DNA of 64,000 nucleotides from Galaxea fascicularis. Lineage: Eukaryota; Cnidaria; Anthozoa; Scleractinia; Euphylliidae. The notes beneath the pieces were generated by a model. That model did not search any database, had not been told where the DNA came from, and worked only from the letters and a program-made list of their open reading frames with translations. Positions 23,801 to 35,800 of the stretch are shown here, piece after piece. Every line of letters starts with the position of its first letter. Position 1 is the first letter of the stretch. Location of the stretch: assembly GCA_948470475.1 (NCBI GenBank), contig OX419345.1, forward strand, positions 15,396,170 to 15,460,169. Reading direction: 5' to 3'. Position numbers and translations under genes: made by a program.

Positions 23801-26800
23801 TCTTCTCAAATGATTCTTTAGATCAAGCATTATTTTATTATCTTCAGTTTTCAAGATGTCAAATAGTACTCTATTTTTTTGGCAGCTTTTTAATTCTTTC
23901 AGGTATCCCATTCCACACTTTTGCTCCAACACGTGAAAAAGAATATTTTTGTTGGTCGATTCTAGAGTTTTTGATAAGAAAGGTCTGAGAGATCGATGAG
24001 CAGGTAGCATATTTGTGTATGTCAGAAGTTCTACAGAAAAGATTTAGAATATTTCCTTTGCTTGCATTTATATCGTTCATTAAGTTTGAGACCGCTTGGA
24101 CATAAAGAAAACTTAAGAGTTAAACGTTAATTTTGGGAAATAGAGGGATAGCGTGCTCATTTCTGTCTGCAAAGTGATTCAAGCACTGGGCGCACTTCTG
24201 TAGGATAGTGAGTTTATTTAGATCTGTTTTCGAGGCGTGGCCCCAGGAAATAAGTCCTTAGGAGAGATAAGGTGTAATGACAGCATTATAAATAAATTAT
24301 TTATAAGAACACCAAGTGGTATATAATGTCTTAGTCTACTTAACATTCCAACAGTTGTGTTTATTTTGGTTATAACAGAATCGATACGGTTTTTCCAGGA
24401 AAGTTTTCATCGATATGGATGACTAAGTACTTAATACAGTCTTTGTATTAAAGGTTTACATTTTTGTTTGAACCATAATCAAATATACAAATTTGGGGAA
24501 TATTTTGGATTTTCTTTTGGTAGGGTCTCTTAGTACGAGACTCATAAACAGTGAATGAAAACAAAAAACGTTACGCACTGTACATCACCTTTAATAACAG
24601 TGGTAATCTACTGTGGAGAAGATTTGTTTTCGGAGAAGCAGAATGAGATGTGACAAGAGCTACTGTAACGGCTTTGAAAACACCAAAAAATAGGATGCTT
24701 GTCATCTTCCGTCTACGCAAATGATCCCAGCTTCTTAACTCGTGCCGGCTTGTGGTTCTCTGGAAACCATTTAGGGTCCCAGCGTGAAGTTATTTGAAAG
24801 TCGGTTTTCTATTGATGGGTAGAATTAACCAAAAAAAAAAAGAAAAAATAGCGAAATGCTTTGTCAATTTTTTATGAATATCATGCTTTCTTGAAACGGA
24901 TTATTCATTTCTGCTAATGCACCTACAAGCTGATTCCTTTAATACAGATAAAAAGTCTGTTCGGGAGTTTCAAGAAAAGCGCGTCTGCAGTAGGAGACAG
25001 GCCTAAACTGAGACGGATTTGCTGACATTATGTGAAAAAAGAGACTGAGTGATAAGAAAAATTCTCCTTAAGTTGTTTAGAGTGGTAACGTCTCGTTAAA
25101 TTGTGAGTACTTCATACAAGCCTATCACAATCTTGACTGATGTACATGTATGAATGTGAATCTTGATGTAGTCATGCGTACTTTGATATAAAATTAGATT
25201 GTCTATGCGTGTATGAGGAACTTGATAAATATTTATTAGACTTGATGTGTATCTTGTTTTAGATATATACAAATCTTGACATAGATATACAAAACCTGAT
25301 GTAAATAAATAGATCTTGATATATTGTCCCTTTTTGGTCAAGCATATGTTACACGTTTTGGTTCACTTCTGCCGTTCTTCGGACAGCTTCAATACGATGT
25401 AACCAATTTTGAGGTATTATGAAGAACTGGAATGTACAGCGGTGATTTTTTCTCGTTCTTTCTCAAACTCATTAATAATTCATCAAGTTGAGAAGATATA
25501 TCAAACACTTGAGACAGTGTTTCATCGGCCATCCAATCACCTCGAATTCCGCCAAAAATACTCTGCTACGCGTCGTATCAGTTTTCAACTCTCTTCTCGG
25601 TGTTTGGATATCCCGATGAAACACTGTCTCTCGTGTTTGATATATTACTTCCGAAACTGGTTGTCGTCCTTACAATTTCATTTTCGATCAAACTTTACAG
25701 ACAGCGTTTACAGACAAATTTCACTCAGTAGTTTGTTTGAGCGACTATTTCCTTGGCATTACCGTCGTGGTAGCTAGAAAATGTAACTTCTTGATTTTGT
25801 AACTCTTTCGCGATTATTCCAATTTGTTTAACTTGGAAAATGCTGGCGAACTCTCCAGGACTAAATTGCAATGAACGGCATCAAAGAAAGGAAAAAGAAA
25901 AACAGATTTGCCGTCATGCGTTCACATTCTCTAGAAAACATGAAATTTGGTCATTGCGTTGTTAGGGAGTTTAGAAACGAGGACGGCAACGGCAACGAGA
26001 ACGTCAGTTTTGTAACTCTTTCGCAATAATTCTAATTTGTTTAACTTGGAAAATGCTGGCGAACTCTCCAGGAACTAAGTTAGTATGAACGACGTCAAAG
26101 TAAGGAAATAGAAAGGATTTTGCCGTCTGATGCTCACGTTCTCGAGAAAACTTAAAATTTGGTCATTTCATGTTGTTGTTTTGCAGAGGATGGTAAAGAA
26201 ATGTACCAAAATGTAAAACGCACGTGCAGCGCGATTGTTTTTGCTCATTAAACCTATTGTTTTATGGCGTTGTCGTTGCCGTCGCCGTCCTCGTTTCTTA
26301 AACTCCCTGTTGTTTTGCAGAGGACGGGACAGAAATGTCTCAAAATGTAAACCCGCGAGCAGAGCGATTGTTTTTTCTCATTAAGCCTATTGTTTTGTGG
26401 CGTTCTCGTTGCCATCGCCGTCCCCTTTTCCTGAACTCCCTGTTGTTTTGCAGAGGACGAGACAGAAATGTATCAAAATGTAAACCCCCGTGCAGAGCGA
26501 TTGTTTTTGCTCATTAAATGTATTGTTTTGTGGCGTTCTTGTTCCGTTGCCCTCGTCGTTGCTCCCAACTGTTTCTTCCCGGTGCTGTGCGTCTACTCGA
26601 TGAATTGTTTATTTTACACCGGGGGGGACTGCACAATGCAAAGTCTGTCTTATATGATGTGTTTGGTGTTTGTGCAAATCAAGGAAGGAGTATTATATGC
26701 TTTACCGCGGTAGTGTTTACGTTTATGTATTCCTTGGTTTGGGTTTGAGTATTGATAGTTGAGATGCGTTATAGTGGCTTGTTGTTTCCTACTTATGGCA

Positions 26801-29800
26801 CTTCCATTTTGAAGTAGAGAAGCAACCCATAAAAAACAAGCCTGTCCTTTGTATCCAAATAAACAAAACGAATAAACCACTTCATTTAGCGCTGCTATAA
26901 AGCGGCAATATAAAGTTTCACTTACCTGTGAACGTTTGTGAAGGCCAGGGTACATTTAACGTTTGTCGTTAACATTGCTGGATGCCTGCAAATTCCATTG
27001 TCAATGACACTCTAAGTTTGTTTTCTTTCAGTCCCCTCGGCTCCTCCGAAAAGAGAAACTTTGCAAAAAAGTCAGCGATACTTCGACGTGCTCGTTACCA
27101 TCTTCCCGCATCACTAGCCTCATTCTGGTGATTCATGGAGGCACCCAAGTAGACACTGGCCTGGACCCCGCGTCACGTGACATAGACTTCAAACTGCTTC
27201 GAGATGCTTTTGAAGCCGTGGTTAATTCACACTACATTGGAGCGGCCGGAAGACTTGCGTTAAGAATTGTAGAATGTCCTGCGATTTGCTCCAAGGCGCT
27301 GAACCTGTTGTCTCAACTTTGCCCTTATTCCGAGGGTGATTCGGGTAAGAATACAGAAGCTCGAAATCAGACAGAACGCAGCTACTGTTGTGGACGTACC
27401 GCCGTGACATCAAAGTTTTTTTCAGTAAAGTGTGCTCCGTTCTTTCAATTCCATTCACATGACCTCCCATAAATAATTTTTTAAAAGCAATTTCATTAGC
27501 TCATCGGAATTCGGCCGGGACTGTTTGTTTTTCAGTATCAAGGAGCTTTTGCTCAGTCCTACGAATGATGTACTTTTTTTAAGAAATCGTTCGAGTTTCT
27601 TGATTCATCTCTGTGGAGTTTTCTCTGTAACTGGCGTTTTTTTCTTAATCCTCTGTTCAAATGGAGACCATAGGTGGGTTCACACTAGGCCCTCAAGTGC
27701 TCTTCAAGTGTACTTGAGTTTAAGTGCACTTTCAAGGAACGTTTCGACCTTACTTGAGACTGCACTTCGGTACTTTGATGTTTTGATGTTTCCGTGCCGA
27801 CTTAGTACGATCGATCACGTGAAACGAGAACCGTTCACGCACAAGTACATCTTAAGTGCACTTCAAACACAATTCAAGTGCACTTGAAATGTCTAGTGTG
27901 AACCCATCTCATATTGGCCTTCACTCGGGCTTCCAAGTGGCAAATGGAATTTTTCATCCACCTTGAATCTTCTTTAACCCTTTAACTCCCAGAGGTGATA
28001 AACATGTAAATTCTCCTTATGATATCAATACATTGACCAGCAGACAGGTTAAGAGAATAGGCAAATAGGCCATTTCCGAGTTCATGTCTGTCTCCTCTTC
28101 AAAGTGAGTCTAAGTGCGAAGTTGTAAGTTCATATGTAAAGTAGAACTAGTTACCATCACAAAAACTTCGCACTTAGACTCGCTTTGAAGAGGAGGCAGA
28201 CGTGAACTCGGAAATGGCCTATTTATCAGCCAGAGGGTGTTATCTTGACACAACCCCAAATTTTCTTTAAAAAATGTACAACCAGGATCTTGGGAGTTAA
28301 AGGATTAATTTTATCTTCGCAGATATGGAAAGTGTCAGCAGCGGTTTTACTCCGGTGTCCAGCAGTTTTCCTCTGAGCGCCATCTCTCTAATGGTTTCGT
28401 CTTCGCCATTTTATTGCGAAGCTGTGAATTCCATGGTGGTCGCGACGAACATGGTTTATCGCGACTTCCTAAGATCTGAGGAAGGTCAAGGATTCAGGGG
28501 CGAGGTTAGTACTAGAAAAGATCGTCTTTTGATTCAGAGAGGCTTTTGACACTTGAAGTGATTTTACGCTTTCATGACCAACCCTGATGTTCAAGTGCTT
28601 TAACACATCATAGAAAACATGTTATTTAAACGAATCACGGACAAACCCAAAACCAATCGTAACTTCGCCTGCGCGCGTTTTTCTATCCTTGGCACCTGGT
28701 CCTCCAGTGGTCTGTTTTCCCGCGCTTTGCACTCGTTTGCCATCAGTGTATGTTACTACTGTATGTTTGATTTCTTCGCCCGTACTAATTGCTATGCAAC
28801 AGATCTGACATACAGTTAAAACAAAGGAAATCACAACCGTGAAGGGGGTTTGGATACCCGGTCTTAAGTACCATAGATTTTGACATTTTACTTCTCCGTT
28901 AATTCTTTAGTTTTTGTTTCAATTGAGAAGATATATTAAACAGTCGAGACAGTGTTTCACCGACCATCCAAACATCTCGAATTCCGTCAAAAAGACTCCG
29001 CTGCGCGTCGTATTTTCAACTCTCTTCTCGGTGTTTCGATATCCCGATGAAACACTGTCTCTCGTGTTTGATGTATTACGTAAACAACGCTTGGAAAATC
29101 TTATACTACTGTTGAAACTTTGTATAACATTTTACAACGGATCACTGTAACAATTCCTGTTTACCCACAGATCTGATTATGACAAGTCCATCTTTTTTGT
29201 ATGTTAACTATTATTATCTGTCGGCACTCCGGGTCAGCGCTATTAAAGACTGAACTTTTGTGACGTTTGAGTAATGATTTTCTAAAGATCATATGTGATC
29301 ATGTTGGATGGTCCCTTACTGGAAACAGAAAACAAAAGAAAATCTCAAATTTCTGGTCAAAATAGTGGTCGCGGTCGCTTACGAAATTTGAGTACTGTGA
29401 TGGCTTACGAGAAAGGTTTTTAAACAGTGTTTGACTGAGAAACAAAACGGTTATTTACAACGAGGTCGCTTACGGGAGGTGGTCGCTTACGAGAAGCGGT
29501 TCCTATGACTGTATTTTGATTAAGCGACTCTCTGCGACCAAGCCTAGTTTGCTTCAGAATAGGTCATATTCGTATTCTCGGTATTGAACTGGAGCTAGCA
29601 TGAAGTGGAGGCTCTTGCAGGGGAATCTTTTCATATGTAAATGTATTCCCCCGCAGGAGCCTCCACTTCATGCTAGGTCCAGTTCAATACCGAGAATACG
29701 AATATGGCCTATTCTATGCCACGAAGGAGAAAACTCTGTGCACAAATTTATTTGCATTTATAGAGTACATGATTTTCGTTGTTTTAAGGTATGCCTTCTC

Positions 29801-32800
29801 GGCGACTGCATGGGCGCTCTGCTCGCGTTTGACGCTCTCACCAGCAATGAAAACACGTTACAAAACCGCACTCAGAGCTTCATTTCAAGCACATCAATGC
29901 TCTCACCACACTCCCCAACCGTGGAGAGAGGCGATGGTGACAGCGTCACAAGAAAACCGCGTCGCATAAGCAGCCACACACCACCCAGCAAAAGCAGCCT
30001 GGAGAACTCAAGAAATCTGCGACTCAGTTTCAGCAGTGGAAATATACGAGAAAAGGTCGACCCGGATACGGACGAAATAATACGCTCGCCGCCGGTCGAA
30101 GAGATGGAAGAAAATGTTCTGGTGTCACCGTATGTCGCCAGCAAGGCGGCGAGATTGCAGACGTTTAGTTTCGATAACATGTCGCTTTCGGTCGACTCGG
30201 TGGATCATCTTCTGTTTGATTTCGAAGTGTCCAAGTTCTTTGCGTTTGGGTCACCAATTGGACTTGTGTTAGCGTATCGCAGGTTTATGAACGGCGAGGA
30301 CAGAGGAGGTAGTTATAATATTGGTTATTTATCTGGGGACTGTACTTTAGACAACGTCTGTGCCTCCAGTTCTGTGTTTTCACTGAAGCCGGTTTTTTTC
30401 CCTCATGTCTAGCGAAACGCACTGTCGCATCAACGATTATTTTGTTGTCTTCTAATTATTTACTTCACGTCTCTCTCTTGAAGTTCTCTGACCATTTTGT
30501 GTATAGAAATATTCCTAGGATTGGCGTAACCCAAATGTTGACCCCTAGATATATAAATACCTATGAGTTAGCCTCTTTGGGTATCGGTTTGTCGGTCAGT
30601 CAGATAGACTGCAGAATTGTCTTTTTCTTGTTTTTCGCTCGAAATGAAGCAATAAAGGAGCTTCAACACGCTCCAGACATTTTGTTCGAAGACCACGCTC
30701 TTTCCTCGGGATAGACCAATGTGAGATATGGTTCTACTATGTGCAGTCTGTCTGCCTGACTAACGTTTTAATTCCCAATGTGAACACGGATGCTTTCCTT
30801 TCTATCTCACCGCATTTCCTGTTCACCACGTAGCGTTGTAGGTCTTTTCCCTTGTTTAGTCAAGTATTAATATCCATCGTAAGGAGAAGTGAGACTCTAG
30901 TCACCACAGTATATATTGCAACTTGAGGGATTTTAGATGGTACACCAAAGCAAAACGCTATAACCTTTTCCTGTAGTTTATCTCTCAATTGTATTTATGA
31001 CTTACCCACAGCGGTTCCACCAAAGCCTGCCTGTAACCAAGTATACAACCTGTTTCACCCGTTTGACCCATCGGCATCTCGAATCGAACCTTTGATCATA
31101 AACCAGTTTTCCCACATCCCGCCAGTAAGCGTCCCACGTTACCACCGTTTTCCTCTTGGAGATGGACAGTCGCATCTGGTTAACAACGTCATCAGTGCAT
31201 ACCCCGAGTATTTTACTGCGCATCCCGGCTATTCTCGGTCCCATTCTCGCCCAGGCCTGGCTCAACAAGACAGTAATGTAAGCACAACCAGCCTGGTGTC
31301 TAGCGATGGTTCAGATAGTCCGCGAGGAGGAACAGATTTTGATGCAGGTGTGGCTCCAAGTTTTGTTTGCAACATTTCTACTCTTTCATGTTATATTGTC
31401 AGTCTAAAATCCCATGAGAAGAATAGGTCAATTCTTTCCAAATATGAATAGTGTATGCCGAAAACAGCAGATTATTTTTTTCAGGTAAACCACGACTTTA
31501 CTGAAAGTCAACTCTGTTGGTTATGAGGTCAAGAAATAAATGAATATCTTTTCAAATTTTCTTTCAGTTAGCTAGGCACGTGATTCCCGGTCATTTTTGA
31601 AAAGAGTAATGGCGGCAAACCGAAGCTGAAAATTACACCAAAAATAATCGAACTTCCCGTTGGATTTGGAACTTAAAATTTGACATGGAATGTCTTTCGC
31701 GTCTATAATTTCGAATTCTGAAGAGAATAGGGTAGGAACTGAAAATTTTGATCATAGTAGCACTTTAATTTTCAGAAAGAGCTCTCTAAACTAATCTCTT
31801 TATTCACTCACCACTATTATCTCTTCACAGCGGTTGCAAACTGGTGGGGCACCAAAAGAGTGGACTTTGCACTGTACTGTCCCGAAAGTCTCCAGCAGTT
31901 CCCAACAGCTGTCCTATCGCCTCTCTTCCACGTCAGCTACTGGGAGTCAAGTGACGTGGCCGCGTTTGTCGTCAGAGAGGTACGAATGCACTCTTTAGTA
32001 GAGGACCATGGTGCAACGCGAACTGTGAACGTTCCAGACGTCATGGGTCGTGATCAAAAATTCTACTGCACGAACTACGTGCCACACCTAGGACTAGGCT
32101 AGTGCTATCACGTGAGACAACATGACCAGAAATCGAAGAGTGAGATCGGGTGTTACAATCGAAGAAACCCCAGCTAGAAAAAGAAAAACTATTTACAATT
32201 GCTTTTTTATCCCGATTACATTGAGAAGCAAAAGTGGTGCAATAATGAATACATGACAACGAAAAACTGTACTCAGTTAACCGTCATTGGGAATTTTAGA
32301 ATCGCGAAGAATACTTGCAGCTGTTAGTAGATGAGGACGACTTAACTTTGAAGACATTGTTATAGTGCAACAAACTCAACCATGGCCGCCAACACTTAAA
32401 ATGTTGGAGATGTTCTCGTTTATGATTGGCTAACGAACTATCAAAGCCAGACTCCTTTGTGGTCAAGGTGAATGTCGATTAATGTTTGAGTGGCCCCGGT
32501 TGAGTTCGTTACACTGTAAAAAAAGGCGCCAGCGATTGTTTCATAACGCTGTTTACGTGTTGTTTTTCTTCATAGATTCTTCAGGGTGAATGGAACATTG
32601 CAAGTGTTTCGTCACCCAGTAAAAGATGCCAAACATTTTCTCCTTCTGAACCCAGGGAGAAGTGGTTAAAGCGCAGAACTGCTATAAAAATTAAGGTAGC
32701 TACTGCTTTTGGTGTGTTCCTCTGGCACCATTTACTTTAGGGTACTTTTAAATTTAGAAAAGCTCACAAATAATCAAACAAAAAGCGCCACAGGGAAGTG

Positions 32801-35800
32801 CTACTGAAAAACGTCAGTTTGAATGGTCACACGTTGGGTTCAAGAGTGAGAACCATCCTTGAACGGGGCGAAGCAGCACCACAAGGAAATAATGCTCAGT
32901 GGCTTTCACTTGGTCTTAATGTAGGATTCCATCCACATACTTTAAAATTAGACCTGTAACTCTGGACACATCTCATAAAACCCAGGCAAATGCAATGTAT
33001 CACTGTTAAATCACTCACTCGTAAATGCTAAAATACCACTCCGGTCTTTTAATATCGCTTTGAGATTTAAGCATAGTGTTTGAATTAGGAAAACGCTGAA
33101 TTTAGGTAGGATGAGACGTGGAAGATTTATTTACGTGGAACTCAACTCGTTCATTTGTAACAATGAGAAACTGTCCCGAGCATGTGACAATTGTTGGACT
33201 TCGCACAACGTAGTTAATAGCGTCACAGGCAGGTAAGGCGCAGAGGCAGGAAGATGAGCCTCGGGACAGCTTTTCTTGTAGCTCTGAGGAAGACGTGCCG
33301 ACCAAACTTCGACAGGGATCGACTGGAGCTGTGAGTCCTCACAACTACTTTTAAAACCTGCCTTGTTTTTCATTTCTTTTACACAGAACCTGAACGCCAA
33401 TCATCGAGCCAATGACCGGGTGGCATTGGAAGGTCGTGAGCAGACCCTCTCGGCCAGGTTCATGTATGGTCCTCTTGACATGGTGTCTTTGAGTGGAGAA
33501 AAGGTAAGAGACACGCACGAGTTCCTCTGTAGCTGAAGCCTAGCGACTGGATAGTTCAAAGAACCGCATTGTAAGTGATTTTGTCCACTTTGTGGACGTT
33601 AACGAACTGACACACTATTCGGAAAGTGTAGGGCACGTAGTTTCCGGTGTTGTGTTCTGGTCTTTGTGTGTATAGTGATAGTCTGGGTGGGTAAATGCTC
33701 GGAGATATTGGCTGTATAAGCTACTCTTCAGCCCGAGGGTAAATGAAGTATGGTGGTGATAGAAGCATAGAGGCTCGGTCTTGTATTTGAACAATCAACA
33801 AAGGAAGCTTGTGGTGTTAAGGGTCTATCAGCGGTTATGACTGTAAATGCTGGAATTAGTGGGTGAATGTTGTTGTTATTGGCTCATAACCGAGATTTTA
33901 AACTTATCAGGTAAGGGACTCAACCTTTGTTGTCACAGACCACGAATAATACGATGGATAGACCACAATGCGATGGACGTTGAGTGGTTCTAAAAATAAA
34001 ACTGCATAAAAAGAATCGAAAGATCGAGGACTTGCAATTAGAATTAAATACGAAGTAGAGAATGTCAAACCAGTCACATACAAGAACCCCGCCTCTCGAT
34101 AACCCAATGGCCGCATTACATCCGCTCTGCTGCGGAATGATGTGGCTACGTATTTATCTGCGTTTGCATTATCTTGTAGGTGGATATTTATGTCATGACC
34201 CAACCCCCCTCCGGTGAGTACGTGCTGTTCGACACTGCAATAACCGGAAGTGGAGGAAGATTATCGTGCACAATCCCTGAAGACAAGAAACTTCCGGTGG
34301 GGATTTACCCGGTCAAGCTGGTTGTCAGGTGCGTGAAATGTTATTGAGTTAGTCATTTAGGGAAGACGAAGACGAAGAAGACGAAGAAGTCCAGGATAAT
34401 TTGTCAACGACCAGAAGACGAAGATTTCTCGTCATCTTACTGAGTAATAATTGAATAATTTTGAAAGGCGTATTCGGGTGATTTCTGAAAAGTTTCCGGA
34501 GTTTGGCAAACGTTTCCGATCATTTCCCGAAAACTGTAATAGCGATGTTTCTCTTTACGTCACCTGTTGTTATTAATGTGCCAACCAGAGGTTTATTGGC
34601 TGTTGAAACAATACATGCTATTGTTCGGTGGCTGGCAAATTTGAATATCAAAAGAAATTTGACGTCAATGTTTGTAAACAAGAAACATCGCTATAAATGA
34701 CCGAATGCTCCGGTAACAAGTTTATTTTGCCATCTATACCAATGACACTTTATCTTGGAACCGGAAAGGACCAGAAAAGAGCTGTCTTGTTTCTTTCGTC
34801 AGGGGCGACCACACCTGGGTGGATAGCAACCTGGCCGTTTTACCGCCCAAAACTGAAGCTGTAGTATTCAGCATCGACGGCTCGTTCACCGCCAGTGTCT
34901 CCATTCGCGGTAAAGACCCCAAAGTGCGTGCAGGAGCGGTTGATGTTGTGAGGTGAGTTCTAAGTGAGTTGCCTGCCACTGCTAAATTGTAGAGTACCAC
35001 ACTGCGACGGTCTCATTGCGTGAAGCAGTTAATCGGTACCAGTTCTCATCTCCTGTGTTGCAATCAAAGGTATAGTGGTGACATAATACACTTGTTTGTT
35101 GGTAGAAGGATGACCTGTAGGGACAATCAGTTAAAATACATTGAAAAATTCCATCCGTTTCTAAAAGAGATGCAGTAGATTTAATAGCTATTAAACAGTT
35201 CTTTTGTCCAGCACGGCTACACGGTATTAAGTGATAAATTAACGAAGACAACCGTCTGTGCTCATTGCTTTGACTGAATGGATAACATGATGCACTACAG
35301 AGGTGGTAAAACTAAATATTGTTGTGATGCTATTATCAGTTTAGGTTTTTCGTAAACAATTCTTTTTTTTTTCTCGTATTTTTCAGGCACTGGCAAGAGT
35401 TAGGGTTTTTAATTGTGTACGTAACAAGTAGACCAGATTTCCAGAAAATTAAGGTTATGTCTTGGTTGGCGGAGCATAACTTCCCGTACGGACTGGTGTC
35501 TTTTGGGAATGGCATTTCTAAGGATATCCAAAGACACAAAACCGAGTTTCTTCGCTACCTCGTCAATGAGGTTAGTAACTTCAGTATGCAAGAAGTGATC
35601 CAGCTCAGTGGGAGTTTCACTTTTTACTTCATTGTCAGATGAGGTCACATTGCCTTGAATTTTAAAAAGTGCATTCTAAAGTCTTCCCTGATTTTAGTTT
35701 TGAGGCCGCTATGGTTCAATTGATTTGGTTGTATTTGGGGTCGAGACAAGCGCTCGAGGGATCAGAATCTTGACCAATCTTCTCGTAAACTTCCAGCATT

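Noticed and set aside
29600..29788. Extension of PITPNM exon 9 upstream to an ATG at 29600
   Set aside because: That part is the arm of a fold-back element; the acceptor at 29787-29788 gives the expected VCLLGDC join with exon 8.
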